From contig JAAFYY010000001.1 in the NCBI GenBank assembly GCA_014284505.1, positions 7,551,845 to 7,615,844 of the forward strand: DNA of 64,000 bases. The letters run 5' to 3'. The DNA is from Streptacidiphilus sp. 4-A2 (lineage in GTDB: Bacteria > Actinomycetota > Actinomycetes > Streptomycetales > Streptomycetaceae). The notes under the pieces are model-generated. The model was given only the letters and a program-made list of their open reading frames with translations, searched no databases and was not told where the DNA came from. Numbering within the stretch: the stretch's first letter is position 1; each line of letters starts with the position of its first letter. Made by a program: the position numbers and the translations under genes. Positions 37,940 through 47,068 of this stretch are shown here, piece after piece.

Positions 37940-37990
37940 CGAGAGCTGACGAGAGCTGACGAGAGCCCACGGCAGCTGACCGCAGCTGAC
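37931..37990. repeat. 10-bp tandem array starting at a stop codon
   Basis: Six exact-period 10-bp units, consensus GAGAGCTGAC (copies 2 and 3 identical, others diverged). The first unit contains the TGA stop (37937-37939) of the DPM1-type gene. Confidence 0.9.
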
Positions 37991-38063
37991 GAGGGACCGG
38001 CCCGGCGCCCGCCGCCGGCGCCGAACTCCTGCCGCCGGCCGGGTTTCCCGGCGCGGCGGTGGT

Positions 38064-38091
38064 TTGACAAGCCGCCCGGCCCGGGTACGCT
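38064..38091 (+). promoter_or_regulatory. Promoter of the S10 operon
   Basis: -35 TTGACA (38064-38069), 16-base spacer, -10 TACGCT (38086-38091). A close match to the housekeeping consensus, in the only long gap before rpsJ. Confidence 0.7.
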
Positions 38092-38426
38092 CCCCGGCTG
38101 AATTGGCGTGCACTGTGTCCGGTATGGCACACTGTTCAAGTTGCTCGGTTGAGCGCCGATGCTGCGCGCCTCCGCTTTTCGCTCCGACCCTCGGGTCCGG
38201 TGGCTGAGGGGAGGACCGGAAGCAAGTCCCACAGTACTCGTCGTGCCCGTGTACGGCCGTTGCCTAGTTGATTGTGACGAAGCGCGGCAGCTGCGGCGCG
38301 GACGTACGGGAATCTTCCGGGAAGTGCATGCAGGCGGTCGACCCGGCGTTCCGCCCCGACCGGCCCTTTGGGCCGTGTCACCGAGGGGCTAAGAGTTCGA
38401 CCAAGGCTTTTTTATGGCGGGCAGCG

Positions 38427-38450
38427 CGACACGCCCGACCGCGTGGGTCG
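38427..38450 (+). promoter_or_regulatory. Hairpin leader element, copy 2
   Basis: Matches 23 of 24 bases with the element at 21823 in the str leader. Core CGACC-GCGTG-GGTCG hairpin. It lies about 80 bases before rpsJ, similar to the 90 bases before rpsG in the other copy. Confidence 0.6.
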
Positions 38451-38530
38451 AAGGAACGCCACTGGGGCCTCCACCCGGGGGACCCAGCCGCAGAAGCAGC
38501 AAGCCCACACAGAAGGACTACGAAGAAGCC

Positions 38531-38839
38531 ATGGCGGGACAGAAGATCCGCATCCGGCTCAAGGCCTACGACCACGAGGTCATCGATTCCTCGGCGAAGA
38601 AGATCGTCGAGACGGTGACGCGTACTGGTGCGCAGGTCGCGGGCCCGGTGCCGCTGCCCACTGAGAAGAACGTGTACTGCGTCATCCGCTCGCCGCACAA
38701 GTACAAGGACTCGCGCGAGCACTTCGAGATGCGCACGCACAAGCGTCTGATCGACATCCTCGACCCGACCCCCAAGACCGTTGACTCTCTGATGCGACTC
38801 GACCTCCCGGCCGGCGTCGACATCGAGATCAAGCTCTGA
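38531..38839 (+). CDS. rpsJ: 30S ribosomal protein S10
   Basis: 102 residues, intact. It starts at ATG 38531 (MAGQKIRIRLKAYDHEVIDS) behind a GAAGAAG site. Conserved loop VAGPVPLPTEKNVYCVIRSP, then HKYKDSREHFEMRTHKRLID. S10 sits in the 30S head and also bridges NusB/NusG to the ribosome. First gene of the S10 operon; rplC follows 15 bases on. Confidence 0.98.
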   Translation: MAGQKIRIRLKAYDHEVIDSSAKKIVETVTRTGAQVAGPVPLPTEKNVYCVIRSPHKYKDSREHFEMRTHKRLIDILDPTPKTVDSLMRLDLPAGVDIEIKL

Positions 38840-38854
38840 AGGGGCTGAGCGAAG

Positions 38855-39499
38855 ATGGCTAAGCAGATTAAGGGCATCCTGGGCGAGAAGCTCGGCATGA
38901 CCCAGGTCTGGGACGAGAACAACCGGATCGTTCCGGTGACCGTCGTCAAGGCCGGGCCGAATGTCGTGACCCAGGTCCACACCGCCGATGGCACCGGCTA
39001 TGACGCCGTGCAGTTCGGTTTCGGCGAGATCGACCCGCGCAAGGTGAACAAGCCCCTCGCGGGCCACTTCGCCAAGGCCGGCGTCACCCCCCGTCGCCAC
39101 CTCGTCGAGCTGCGCACCAGCGACGCCGCCGAGTACACCCTGGGCCAGGAGATCACCGCTGAGGTGTTCGAGGCCGGTATCAAGGTCGACGTGACCGGTA
39201 CCAGCAAGGGCAAGGGCTTCGCGGGTGTCATGAAGCGCCACAACTTCCACGGTCTCGGCGCCGGCCACGGTGTGCAGCGCAAGCACCGTTCGCCCGGCTC
39301 GATCGGTGGCTGCGCCACCCCGGGTCGCGTGTTCAAGGGCATGAAGATGGCCGGTCGCATGGGCCACGAGCGTGTGACCACCCAGAATCTGACCGTCCAC
39401 GCCGTTGACGCGGAGAAGGGCCTGCTGCTCATCAAGGGCGCAATCCCCGGTCCGAACGGCGGCCTCATCCTGGTCCGCACTGCGGCAAAGGGGGCCTGA
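38855..39499 (+). CDS. rplC: 50S ribosomal protein L3
   Basis: 214 residues, intact. It starts at ATG 38855 (MAKQIKGILGEKLGMTQVWD). The central extension that reaches the peptidyl transferase centre is clear: KGKGFAGVMKRHNFHGLGAG, HGVQRKHRSPGSIGGCATPG, and RVFKGMKMAGRMGHERVTTQ. An early 50S assembly protein. rplD starts four bases after its stop, so translation is probably coupled. Confidence 0.98.
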   Translation: MAKQIKGILGEKLGMTQVWDENNRIVPVTVVKAGPNVVTQVHTADGTGYDAVQFGFGEIDPRKVNKPLAGHFAKAGVTPRRHLVELRTSDAAEYTLGQEITAEVFEAGIKVDVTGTSKGKGFAGVMKRHNFHGLGAGHGVQRKHRSPGSIGGCATPGRVFKGMKMAGRMGHERVTTQNLTVHAVDAEKGLLLIKGAIPGPNGGLILVRTAAKGA

Positions 39500-39503
39500 A
39501 GCA

Positions 39504-40181
39504 ATGAGCACCATCAACGTCCTCTCCCCTGCGGGTGAGACCGTCGGCACCGTCGAGCTGCCGGCCGAGATCTTCGACGCCAAGGTCAGCATTCCGCTGA
39601 TCCACCAGGTCGTCGTCGCGCAGCTGGCCGCGGCCCGTCAGGGCACGCACAAGGTCAAGAGCCGTGGCGAGGTCCGTGGTGGCGGTCGCAAGCCGTACCG
39701 CCAGAAGGGCACCGGCCGCGCCCGTCAGGGCTCGACCCGCGCGCCGCAGTTCGCCGGCGGTGGCGTCGTCCACGGCCCCGTGCCGCGTGACTACTCGCAG
39801 CGCACGCCCAAGAAGATGAAGGCTGCCGCGCTCCGTGGCGCCCTCACCGACCGGGCCCGCAACTCCCGCATCCACGTCATCACCGGCGTGACCGCGGGCG
39901 AGGCGCCTTCCACCAAGGCTGCCCGCACCCTGATCGGCAAGATCAGCGAGCGCAAGCACGTCCTTCTCGTGGTCGAGCGTGACGACGAGCTGGCGATCAA
40001 GAGCGCCCGCAACCTGCCCGAGATCCACATCCTGGATGCCGGTCAGCTGAACACCTACGACGTGCTCGTCTCCGACGATGTGGTCTTCACCCAGGCCGCC
40101 TTCGAGCGCTTCGTGGCCGGCCCTGCCGCGTCCGCGAGTGCCGTTGCCTCCTCGAGCGAGCTCGAAGGGAGCGACGCCTGA
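39504..40181 (+). CDS. rplD: 50S ribosomal protein L4
   Basis: 225 residues, intact. It starts at ATG 39504 (MSTINVLSPAGETVGTVELP). The tunnel loop is RQGTHKVKSRGEVRGGGRKP, YRQKGTGRARQGSTRAPQFA and GGGVVHGPVPRDYSQR. L4 can act as an operon repressor in E. coli; whether it does so here is not shown. Its stop overlaps the rplW start (TGATG). Confidence 0.98.
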   Translation: MSTINVLSPAGETVGTVELPAEIFDAKVSIPLIHQVVVAQLAAARQGTHKVKSRGEVRGGGRKPYRQKGTGRARQGSTRAPQFAGGGVVHGPVPRDYSQRTPKKMKAAALRGALTDRARNSRIHVITGVTAGEAPSTKAARTLIGKISERKHVLLVVERDDELAIKSARNLPEIHILDAGQLNTYDVLVSDDVVFTQAAFERFVAGPAASASAVASSSELEGSDA

Positions 40182-40510
40182 TGAGCGACGCAACGATCAC
40201 GAGCAAGACGTTCACGGACCCCCGTGACGTCCTGGTCAAGCCGGTCATCTCGGAGAAGAGCTACGCGCTCCTCGACGAGGGCAAGTACACGTTCATCGTG
40301 GCGCCGGGGTCCAACAAGACCGAGATCAAGCAGGCTGTTGAGGCGGTCTTCGCGGTCAAGGTCGCCAACGTCAACACGATCAACCGCCAGGGCAAGCGCA
40401 AGCGGTCCAAGAGTGGTTTCGGCAAGCGCAAGGACACCAAGCGCGCCATCGTGACGCTGGCAGAGGGCAGCAAGCCCATCGACATCTTCGGGACGCCGAC
40501 TTCCGCCTGA
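40181..40510 (+). CDS. rplW: 50S ribosomal protein L23
   Basis: 109 residues, intact. ATG 40181 overlaps the rplD stop by one base. Conserved PRDVLVKPVISEKSYALLDE and YTFIVAPGSNKTEIKQAVEA, then the basic tail GKRKRSKSGFGKRKDTKRAI. L23 lines the nascent-chain exit and docks trigger factor and SRP. Confidence 0.98.
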   Translation: MSDATITSKTFTDPRDVLVKPVISEKSYALLDEGKYTFIVAPGSNKTEIKQAVEAVFAVKVANVNTINRQGKRKRSKSGFGKRKDTKRAIVTLAEGSKPIDIFGTPTSA

Positions 40511-40552
40511 CGGCGAGTCGGATTACCGAAACGGACGAGGACAGAAGAAGCC

Positions 40553-41389
<837 letters not shown>

Positions 41390-41400
41390 GAGCAGTCTCG

Positions 41401-41682
41401 ATGCCGCGCAGTCTCAAGAAGGGGCCCTTCGTCGACGACCACCTCATGAAGAAGGTGGATGTTCAGAACGAAGCCGGTACCCAGAACGTCATCAAGACCT
41501 GGTCCCGTCGCTCCATGATCGTGCCGGCGATGCTGGGCCACACCCTCGCGGTGCACGACGGTCGCAAGCACGTCCCGGTGTTCGTCACCGAGTCGATGGT
41601 CGGCCACAAGCTCGGCGAGTTCGCGCCGACCCGCACCTTCCGCGGCCACGAGAAGGACGACCGCAAGTCGCGTCGTCGCTGA
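41401..41682 (+). CDS. rpsS: 30S ribosomal protein S19
   Basis: 93 residues, intact. It starts at ATG 41401 (MPRSLKKGPFVDDHLMKKVD). Conserved IKTWSRRSMIVPAMLGHTLA and HNGRKHVPVFVTESM-like VHDGRKHVPVFVTESMVGHK, then GEFAPTRTFRGHEKDDRKSR. S19 sits in the 30S head next to S13. Separated from rplV by 58 bases. Confidence 0.98.
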   Translation: MPRSLKKGPFVDDHLMKKVDVQNEAGTQNVIKTWSRRSMIVPAMLGHTLAVHDGRKHVPVFVTESMVGHKLGEFAPTRTFRGHEKDDRKSRRR

Positions 41683-41740
41683 TCGGCGGAATTGCGAATG
41701 ACCGATGGTCGCTCTCCGCTTCAGCGGAGGTGAACCGACC

Positions 41741-42115
41741 ATGACAGACACCAACAAGGGGACAACCATGGAAGCCAGGGCAGCGGCGCGGTACATCCGC
41801 GTAACGCCCATGAAGGCCCGCCGCGTGGTGGACCTCATCCGTGGCATGAACGCCACGGAGGCCCAGGCGGTCCTGCGTTTCGCTCCGCAGGCCGCAAGCG
41901 TGCCGGTCGGCAAGGTGCTCGACAGCGCCATTGCCAACGCCAAGCACAACTACAACCACAACAACGTGGACTCGCTGTACGTCTCTGAGGCGTATGTCGA
42001 CGAGGGCCCGACCCTGAAGCGTTTCCGTCCGCGGGCCCAGGGCCGCGCGTACCGGATCCGTAAGCGGACGAGCCACATCACCGTGGTTCTCGCGTCGAAG
42101 GAAGGGACCCGGTAA
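41741..42115 (+). CDS. rplV: 50S ribosomal protein L22
   Basis: 124 residues from ATG 41741 (MTDTNKGTTMEARAAARYIR). That start has the better ribosome site, GGAGGTGA at 41726-41733. A second ATG at 41768 (MEARAAARYIRVTP) also has AAGGGGA and would give 115 residues, the length often annotated. The tunnel hairpin lies in FRPRAQGRAYRIRKRTSHIT. The stop TAA overlaps the rpsC start by one base. Confidence 0.96.
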   Translation: MTDTNKGTTMEARAAARYIRVTPMKARRVVDLIRGMNATEAQAVLRFAPQAASVPVGKVLDSAIANAKHNYNHNNVDSLYVSEAYVDEGPTLKRFRPRAQGRAYRIRKRTSHITVVLASKEGTR

Positions 42116-42953
42116 TGGGCCAGAAGGTAAACCCGCACGGGTTCCGCCTCGGCATCACCACGGACTTCAAGTCCCGCTGGTACGCCGACAAGCTGTACAA
42201 GGACTACGTCAAGGAAGACGTCGCCATCCGTCGGATGATGACGTCCGGCATGGAGCGCGCCGGCATCTCGAAGGTTGAGATCGAGCGCACCCGTGACCGT
42301 GTGCGGGTGGACATCCACACCGCGCGTCCCGGCATCGTCATCGGCCGTCGCGGCACCGAGCCGACCGCATCCGCGGCGACCTCGAGAAGCTGACCGGCAA
42401 GCAGGTCCAGCTGAACATCCTTGAGGTCAAGAACCCCGAGCTGGACGCCCAGCTCGTGGCTCAGGGCGTCGCGGAGCAGCTGTCCTCCCGCGTCTCCTTC
42501 CGTCGCGCCATGCGTAAGAGCATGCAGGGCACGATGAAGTCCGGCGCCAAGGGCATCAAGATCCAGTGCTCCGGTCGTCTCGGCGGCGCTGAGATGTCCC
42601 GCTCCGAGTTCTACCGCGAGGGCCGCGTGCCCCTGCACACCCTGCGTGCCAACGTGGACTACGGCTTCTTCGAGGCCAAGACCACCTTCGGTCGCATCGG
42701 CGTGAAGGTCTGGATCTACAAGGGCGACGTCAAGAACATCGCCGAGGTCCGTGCCGACAACGCTGCCGCCAAGGCCGGCAACCGTCCGCCCCGTGCGGGT
42801 GGCCCGGGCGAGCGTCCCCGTCGCGGTGGCGAGCGCCCCGCCGGTGGCGAGCGCGGTGGCCGTGGTCGTCGTCCCGCCACCGAGGCTCCGGCCGCGGTGA
42901 CCGAGGCGCCGGTCGAGGCCGCTCCCTCGAACGACACTGGAACGGAGGCCTGA
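42115..42953 (+). CDS. rpsC: 30S ribosomal protein S3, one frameshift
   Basis: 279 residues once repaired. It starts at ATG 42115 (MGQKVNPHGFRLGITTDFKS). The KH domain GIVIGRRGTEADRIRGDLEK is broken by one missing G near 42360. C-terminal domain MKSGAKGIKIQCSGRLGGAE, then a long Arg/Gly-rich tail with GERPRRGGERPAGGERGGRG, as seen in other high-GC actinomycetes. S3 helps form the mRNA entry channel helicase. rplP starts five bases after the stop. Confidence 0.97.
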
Positions 42954-42957
42954 CCCC

Positions 42958-43376
42958 ATGCTGATCCCTCGCAGGGTCAAGCACCGCAAGCAGCACCACC
43001 CCAAGCGGCGTGGCATGGCTAAGGGCGGTACCGAGCTGGCGTTCGGTGAGTACGGCCTGCAGGCCGTCTCCCCGCGTATGTGACGAACCGGCAGATCGAG
43101 TCCGCTCGTATCTCCATCACCCGTCACATCAAGCGCGGTGGCAAGGTCTGGATCAACATCTACCCGGACCGTCCCCTCACCAAGAAGCCGGCCGAGACCC
43201 GCATGGGTTCCGGTAAGGGCTCGCCGGAGTGGTGGATTGCCAACGTGCACCCCGGACGTGTGATGTTCGAGTTGTCGTACCCGAACGAGAAGATTGCGCG
43301 CGAGGCGCTCACCCGCGCCGCGCACAAGCTTCCGATGAAGTGCCGGATCGTCCGGCGCGAGGCAGGTGAGAGCTGA
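42958..43376 (+). CDS. rplP: 50S ribosomal protein L16, one frameshift
   Basis: 139 residues once repaired. It starts at ATG 42958 (MLIPRRVKHRKQHHPKRRGM). A C is missing near 43074 (LQAVSPAYVTNRQIESARIS expected). Continues KVWINIYPDRPLTKKPAETR, MGSGKGSPEWWIANVHPGRV. L16 contacts the A-site tRNA and is a target of some antibiotics. Its stop overlaps the rpmC start (TGATG). Confidence 0.97.
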
Positions 43377-43600
43377 TGTCGGCCACCACCAAGGCTGCAG
43401 AGCTTCGTGAGCTGGATGGCGAGCAGCTCGTCGCCCGGCTCCGTGAGGCCAAGGAGGAGCTGTTCAACCTCCGCTTCCAGGCGGCGACCGGACAGCTCGA
43501 CAACCACGGACGGCTTCCGCTCGTGAAGAAGCAGATCGCGCGGATCTACACCCTGATGCGCGAGCGCGAGCTGGGCATCGAGACGGTGGAGAGCGCCTGA
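43376..43600 (+). CDS. rpmC: 50S ribosomal protein L29
   Basis: 74 residues, intact. ATG 43376 overlaps the rplP stop and its own stop overlaps rpsQ, so three genes are coupled. Typical helical L29: AAELRELDGEQLVARLREAK, EELFNLRFQAATGQLDN, and IARIYTLMRERELG. It lies at the nascent-chain exit. Confidence 0.97.
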   Translation: MSATTKAAELRELDGEQLVARLREAKEELFNLRFQAATGQLDNHGRLPLVKKQIARIYTLMRERELGIETVESA

Positions 43601-43877
43601 TGACTGAGAACACGAACGAAGAGGCACGCGGCTTCCGCAAGACCCGTGAGGGTCTGGTCGTCAGCGACAAGATGGACAAGACCGTCGTCGTCGCCGTCGA
43701 GGACCGCGTCAAGCACGCGCTGTACGGCAAGGTCATCCGCCGTACGAACAAGCTGAAGGCGCACGACGCGAGGCCAACGCCGCGGGCGTCGGCGACCGTG
43801 TTCTCCTCATGGAGACCCGGCCGCTGTCCGCGACGAAGCGCTGGCGCGTCGTCGAGATCCTTGAGAAGGCCAAGTAG
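43600..43877 (+). CDS. rpsQ: 30S ribosomal protein S17, one frameshift
   Basis: About 92 residues. It starts at ATG 43600 (MTENTNEEARGFRKTREGLV). OB-fold core SDKMDKTVVVAVEDRVKHAL and YGKVIRRTNKLKAHD. One G is missing near 43770, after which the frame reads EANAAGVGDRVLLMETRPLS and ATKRWRVVEILEKAK. Last gene of the S10-type block; a structured 105-base spacer separates it from rplN. Confidence 0.95.
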
Positions 43878-43982
43878 TAACGAACGCGATTGGGTGCGGC
43901 CGTATGTGTCCGGGTTCCTCTGGGAACGCTCGGATGAGCAGCGGCCGACCCGGTCCCGATCGTTGACGATCAGGAGAAAGCT
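43878..43982 (+). promoter_or_regulatory. Structured spacer at the S10/spc junction
   Basis: A GTTCC-TCTG-GGAAC hairpin (43914-43927) lies inside a larger pairing between CGGCCG words near 43897-43902 and 43942-43947. AGGAGAAAG for rplN is at its end. It may be an attenuator, an r-protein binding leader or a processing site; no clear promoter is seen. Confidence 0.45.
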
Positions 43983-44354
43983 GTGATCCAGCAGGAGTCG
44001 CGACTGCGTGTCGCCGACAACACTGGTGCGAAGGAAATCCTTTGCATCCGTGTTCTCGGTGGCTCCGGCCGACGCTACGCGGGTATCGGTGACGTCATCG
44101 TCGCCACCGTCAAGGACGCGATCCCCGGTGGCAACGTGAAGAAGGGCGATGTGGTCAAGGCCGTCATCGTCCGCACCGTGAAGGAGCGCCGTCGTCCGGA
44201 CGGTTCCTACATCCGTTTCGACGAGAACGCCGCAGTCATCCTCAAGAACACTGATGGTGACCCCCGCGGTACCCGCATCTTCGGCCCGGTGGGCCGCGAG
44301 CTGCGTGACAAGAAGTTCATGAAGATCATCTCGCTTGCGCCGGAGGTGCTCTAA
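43983..44354 (+). CDS. rplN: 50S ribosomal protein L14
   Basis: 123 residues, intact. It starts at GTG 43983 with AGGAGAAAG upstream (protein MIQQESRLRVADNTGAKEIL). Conserved CIRVLGGSGRRYAGIGDVIV, VKKGDVVKAVIVRTVKERRR and GTRIFGPVGRELRDKKFMKI. L14 sits at the subunit interface and is the landing site of the silencing factor RsfS. First gene of the spc block. Confidence 0.98.
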   Translation: MIQQESRLRVADNTGAKEILCIRVLGGSGRRYAGIGDVIVATVKDAIPGGNVKKGDVVKAVIVRTVKERRRPDGSYIRFDENAAVILKNTDGDPRGTRIFGPVGRELRDKKFMKIISLAPEVL

Positions 44355-44357
44355 CCC

Positions 44358-44693
44358 ATGGCGAACAGCATGAAGATCAAGAAGGGTGACCTGGTCCAGG
44401 TCATCACCGGCAAGGACAAGGGCAAGCAGGGCAAGGTCATTCAGGCCATCCCTACTGAGAACCGCGTCCTGGTCGAGGGTGTCAACCGGGTCAAGAAGCA
44501 CACCAAGGTCGGCCAGACCGCCCGTGGTGCCCAGACCGGCGGCATCGTGACCACTGAGGCCCCGATCCACGTGAGCAACGTTCAGCTTGTGGTGGAGAAG
44601 GACGGCAAGAAGGTCGTCACCCGCGTCGGTTACCGCTTCGATGACGAGGGCAACAAGATCCGCGTTGCCAAGCGAACCGGTGAGGACATCTGA
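44358..44693 (+). CDS. rplX: 50S ribosomal protein L24
   Basis: 111 residues, intact. It starts at ATG 44358 (MANSMKIKKGDLVQVITGKD). KOW motif GDLVQVITGKDKGKQGKVIQ, then VLVEGVNRVKKHTKVGQTAR. An assembly initiator for the 50S subunit. Three bases after rplN; the stop overlaps the rplE start (TGATG). Confidence 0.98.
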   Translation: MANSMKIKKGDLVQVITGKDKGKQGKVIQAIPTENRVLVEGVNRVKKHTKVGQTARGAQTGGIVTTEAPIHVSNVQLVVEKDGKKVVTRVGYRFDDEGNKIRVAKRTGEDI

Positions 44694-45262
44694 TGACCGA
44701 CACCTCTGTTGAGAAGGTGACCCCCCGTCTCAAGGAGCGCTACCGCTCCGAGATCAAGGGTCAGCTGCAGGAGCAGTTCTCCTACGAGAACGTCATGCTG
44801 ATCCCCGGCCTGGTCAAGGTCGTGGTCAACATGGGTGTGGGCGACGCCGCCCGCGACTCCAAGCTGATCGACGGGGCCGTCAAGGACCTCACCGCGATCA
44901 CCGGCCAGAAGCCGACCGTGACCAAGGCCCGCAAGTCCATCGCGCAGTTCAAGCTGCGTGAGGGCCAGCCGATCGGCACCCACGTCACCCTCCGTGGTGA
45001 CCGCATGTGGGAGTTCCTGGACCGGCTGGTGTCGCTGGCGCTGCCGCGTATCCGTGACTTCCGTGGTCTGTCGCCGAAGCAGTTCGACGGCAAGGGCAAC
45101 TACACGTTCGGTCTGACCGAGCAGGTCATGTTCCACGAGATCGACCAGGACAAGGTCGACCGTACTCGCGGCATGGACATCACCGTGGTCACCACTGCCC
45201 AGACCGACGACGAGGGCCGGGCGCTGCTGCGTGCCCTTGGCTTCCCGTTCAAGGAGAACTGA
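44693..45262 (+). CDS. rplE: 50S ribosomal protein L5
   Basis: 189 residues, intact. ATG 44693 overlaps the rplX stop. Conserved VMLIPGLVKVVVNMGVGDAA, ITGQKPTVTKARKSIAQFKL, REGQPIGTHVTLRGDRMWEF and RDFRGLSPKQFDGKGNYTFG. L5 binds 5S rRNA and contacts S13 across the subunit bridge. Confidence 0.98.
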   Translation: MTDTSVEKVTPRLKERYRSEIKGQLQEQFSYENVMLIPGLVKVVVNMGVGDAARDSKLIDGAVKDLTAITGQKPTVTKARKSIAQFKLREGQPIGTHVTLRGDRMWEFLDRLVSLALPRIRDFRGLSPKQFDGKGNYTFGLTEQVMFHEIDQDKVDRTRGMDITVVTTAQTDDEGRALLRALGFPFKEN

Positions 45263-45266
45263 GCAC

Positions 45267-45452
45267 ATGGCTAAGAAGTCCCTCATCGCGAAGGCGGAGC
45301 GCAAGCCGAAGTTCGGCGTCCGGGGTTACACCCGCTGCCAGCGCTGCGGCCGTCCGCACTCCGTGTACCGCAAGTTCGGCCTGTGCCGTGTGTGCCTTCG
45401 TGAGATGGCCCACCGCGGCGAGCTGCCGGGCGTCACCAAGAGCTCCTGGTAG
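45267..45452 (+). CDS. rpsZ: 30S ribosomal protein S14, zinc-binding form
   Basis: 61 residues. It starts at ATG 45267 (MAKKSLIAKAERKPKFGVRG). The zinc ribbon is YTRCQRCGRPHSVYRKFGLC followed by RVC (two CxxC pairs), so this is the short zinc-dependent S14 type. Zinc-free copies, if any, lie elsewhere in the genome. Downstream there are 213 bases before rpsH. Confidence 0.97.
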   Translation: MAKKSLIAKAERKPKFGVRGYTRCQRCGRPHSVYRKFGLCRVCLREMAHRGELPGVTKSSW

Positions 45453-45665
45453 TCCAGCAGTTCGCAGTGACCTTCCGGGTTTGCAGGGCCGCCGGCCCCA
45501 CCGCCGTTTTGGGAAGTCCGTAGGACGTCCCGTAAGGTAGTGGGGTCGGGGCCCCGCGCCCTTGATTCGTCTTACTACACCGTAGGTCCCCGCGCCGCGC
45601 CCGCTCTGGTTCATCCCCGGGCTGCGCGCTTCGGGAAACCGCGGTGAGAGAGGCCACAGGCCATC

Positions 45666-46073
45666 ATGACCATGACCGACCCGATCGCAGACATGTTGAC
45701 TCGTCTGCGGAACGCGAACTCGGCCTACCACGACGCTGTCGTGATGCCCCACAGCAAGATCAAGACCCACATCGCCGAGATCCTCCAGCAGGAGGGCTAC
45801 ATCACGGGATGGAAGGTTGAGGAGCCCAAGGAGGGCGAGGTCGGCAAGCGCCTGACCATCGACCTCAAGTTCGGCCCCAACCGTGAGCGCTCGATCGCGG
45901 GCATCAAGCGGATCTCTAAGCCGGGTCTGCGGGTCTACACAAAGTCCACCGCAATGCCGAAGGTGCTCGGCGGCCTGGGCGTGGCGATCATCTCCACGTC
46001 CGCAGGTCTGCTCACCGGACAGCAGGCAGCCAAGAAGGGCGTGGGTGGGGAAGTCCTCGCCTACGTCTGGTAA
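45666..46073 (+). CDS. rpsH: 30S ribosomal protein S8
   Basis: 135 residues, intact. It starts at ATG 45666 (MTMTDPIADMLTRLRNANSA); ATG 45672 is also possible. C-terminal signature LGVAIISTSAGLLTGQQAAK. S8 binds the central domain of 16S rRNA and represses the spc operon in E. coli. The 213-base gap before it carries no gene; I see no strong promoter there. Confidence 0.98.
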   Translation: MTMTDPIADMLTRLRNANSAYHDAVVMPHSKIKTHIAEILQQEGYITGWKVEEPKEGEVGKRLTIDLKFGPNRERSIAGIKRISKPGLRVYTKSTAMPKVLGGLGVAIISTSAGLLTGQQAAKKGVGGEVLAYVW

Positions 46074-46096
46074 CTAAGGGAAACGGAGGTACAGCA

Positions 46097-46636
46097 ATGT
46101 CTCGCATTGGACGGCTGCCCATCCCGGTTCCCGCCGGCGTGGACGTCACCATCGATGGCCGCACGGTCTCGGTGAAGGGCCCCAAGGGTCTCCTTCACCA
46201 CACCGTTGCCGCGCCGATCGACATCGCCAAGGGTGAGGACGGCACTCTGCTCGTCACCCGCCCCAACGACGAGCGTATGTCTAAGGCCCTGCACGGCCTG
46301 ACCCGCACGCTGGTGGCGAACATGATCACCGGCGTGACCGCGGGCTACCGCAAGTCGCTTGAGATCAGCGGCGTTGGTTACCGAGTCGCAGCGAAGGGCT
46401 CCTCCATGGAGTTCGCGCTCGGCTACAGCCACCCGATCGTCATTGAGGCCCCCGAAGGCATCGCCTTCGTGGTCGAGTCGCCCACCAAGTTCCACGTGGA
46501 CGGCATCGACAAGCAGCAGGTTGGCGAGGTGGCTGCGAAGATCCGCAAGCTGCGCAAGCCCGACCCGTACAAGGCCAAGGGTGTCAAGTACGCCGGCGAG
46601 GTCATCCGCCGCAAGGTCGGAAAGAGTGGTAAGTAG
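46097..46636 (+). CDS. rplF: 50S ribosomal protein L6
   Basis: 179 residues, intact. It starts at ATG 46097 behind CGGAGG (MSRIGRLPIPVPAGVDVTID). Conserved VKGPKGLLHHTV, ANMITGVTAGYRKSLEISGV and the C-terminal DPYKAKGVKYAGEVIRRKVG. L6 lies near the sarcin-ricin loop. rplR follows after three bases. Confidence 0.98.
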   Translation: MSRIGRLPIPVPAGVDVTIDGRTVSVKGPKGLLHHTVAAPIDIAKGEDGTLLVTRPNDERMSKALHGLTRTLVANMITGVTAGYRKSLEISGVGYRVAAKGSSMEFALGYSHPIVIEAPEGIAFVVESPTKFHVDGIDKQQVGEVAAKIRKLRKPDPYKAKGVKYAGEVIRRKVGKSGK

Positions 46637-46639
46637 CTC

Positions 46640-47023
46640 ATGAGCCTCAGTGTGAAGATCGGTAAGGGCAACGGTTACAAGGCCGCCGCCCGTAAGCGCC
46701 GCGCCATCCGCGTCCGCAAGCGCGTCTCCGGTACGCCGGTGCGTCCGCGCCTGGTCGTGTCCCGGTCCAACCGCCACATGGTGGCGCAGGTGATCGACGA
46801 CCTCGCGGGCCACACGCTGGCTTCGGCGTCCACCCTCGACGTGTCCATCAAGGGCGTCGACGGTGACAAGACCGAGCAGGCCAAGAAGGTCGGGGCCCTG
46901 GTCGCCGAGCGCGCCAAGGCCGCCGGTATCGAGTCGGTCGTCTTCGACCGCGCGGGCAACCAGTACGCCGGGCGCATCGCCGCCCTGGCGGACGCCGCCC
47001 GTGAAGCCGGGCTCGACTTCTGA
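46640..47023 (+). CDS. rplR: 50S ribosomal protein L18
   Basis: 127 residues, intact. It starts at ATG 46640 (MSLSVKIGKGNGYKAAARKR). Conserved RIRKRVSGT-like IRVRKRVSGTPVRPRLVVSR, SNRHMVAQVIDDLAGHTLAS, and the end FDRAGNQYAGRIAALADAAR. Together with L5 it binds 5S rRNA. Confidence 0.98.
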   Translation: MSLSVKIGKGNGYKAAARKRRAIRVRKRVSGTPVRPRLVVSRSNRHMVAQVIDDLAGHTLASASTLDVSIKGVDGDKTEQAKKVGALVAERAKAAGIESVVFDRAGNQYAGRIAALADAAREAGLDF

Positions 47024-47068
47024 CCCGCTCGCCCAAGCTGGCGGACGTAAACGAGAGAGGTAAATCCA

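Larger units (their letters stand above)
37991..38530 (+). other. Long upstream region and leader of the S10 operon
   Basis: About 540 bases without a gene. It holds a promoter at 38064-38091, a small hairpin CGGCCC-TTT-GGGCCG near 38361-38376, a GGCTTTTTT run near 38406-38413, and the 24-base hairpin element at 38427-38450. The leader is therefore about 430 bases long. I see no rfbD or other gene in it. Confidence 0.7.

Noticed and set aside
38361..38413. Attenuator in the S10 leader (CGGCCC-TTT-GGGCCG hairpin and T run)
   Set aside because: The hairpin is short and about 30 bases away from the T run, so it is not a convincing terminator.
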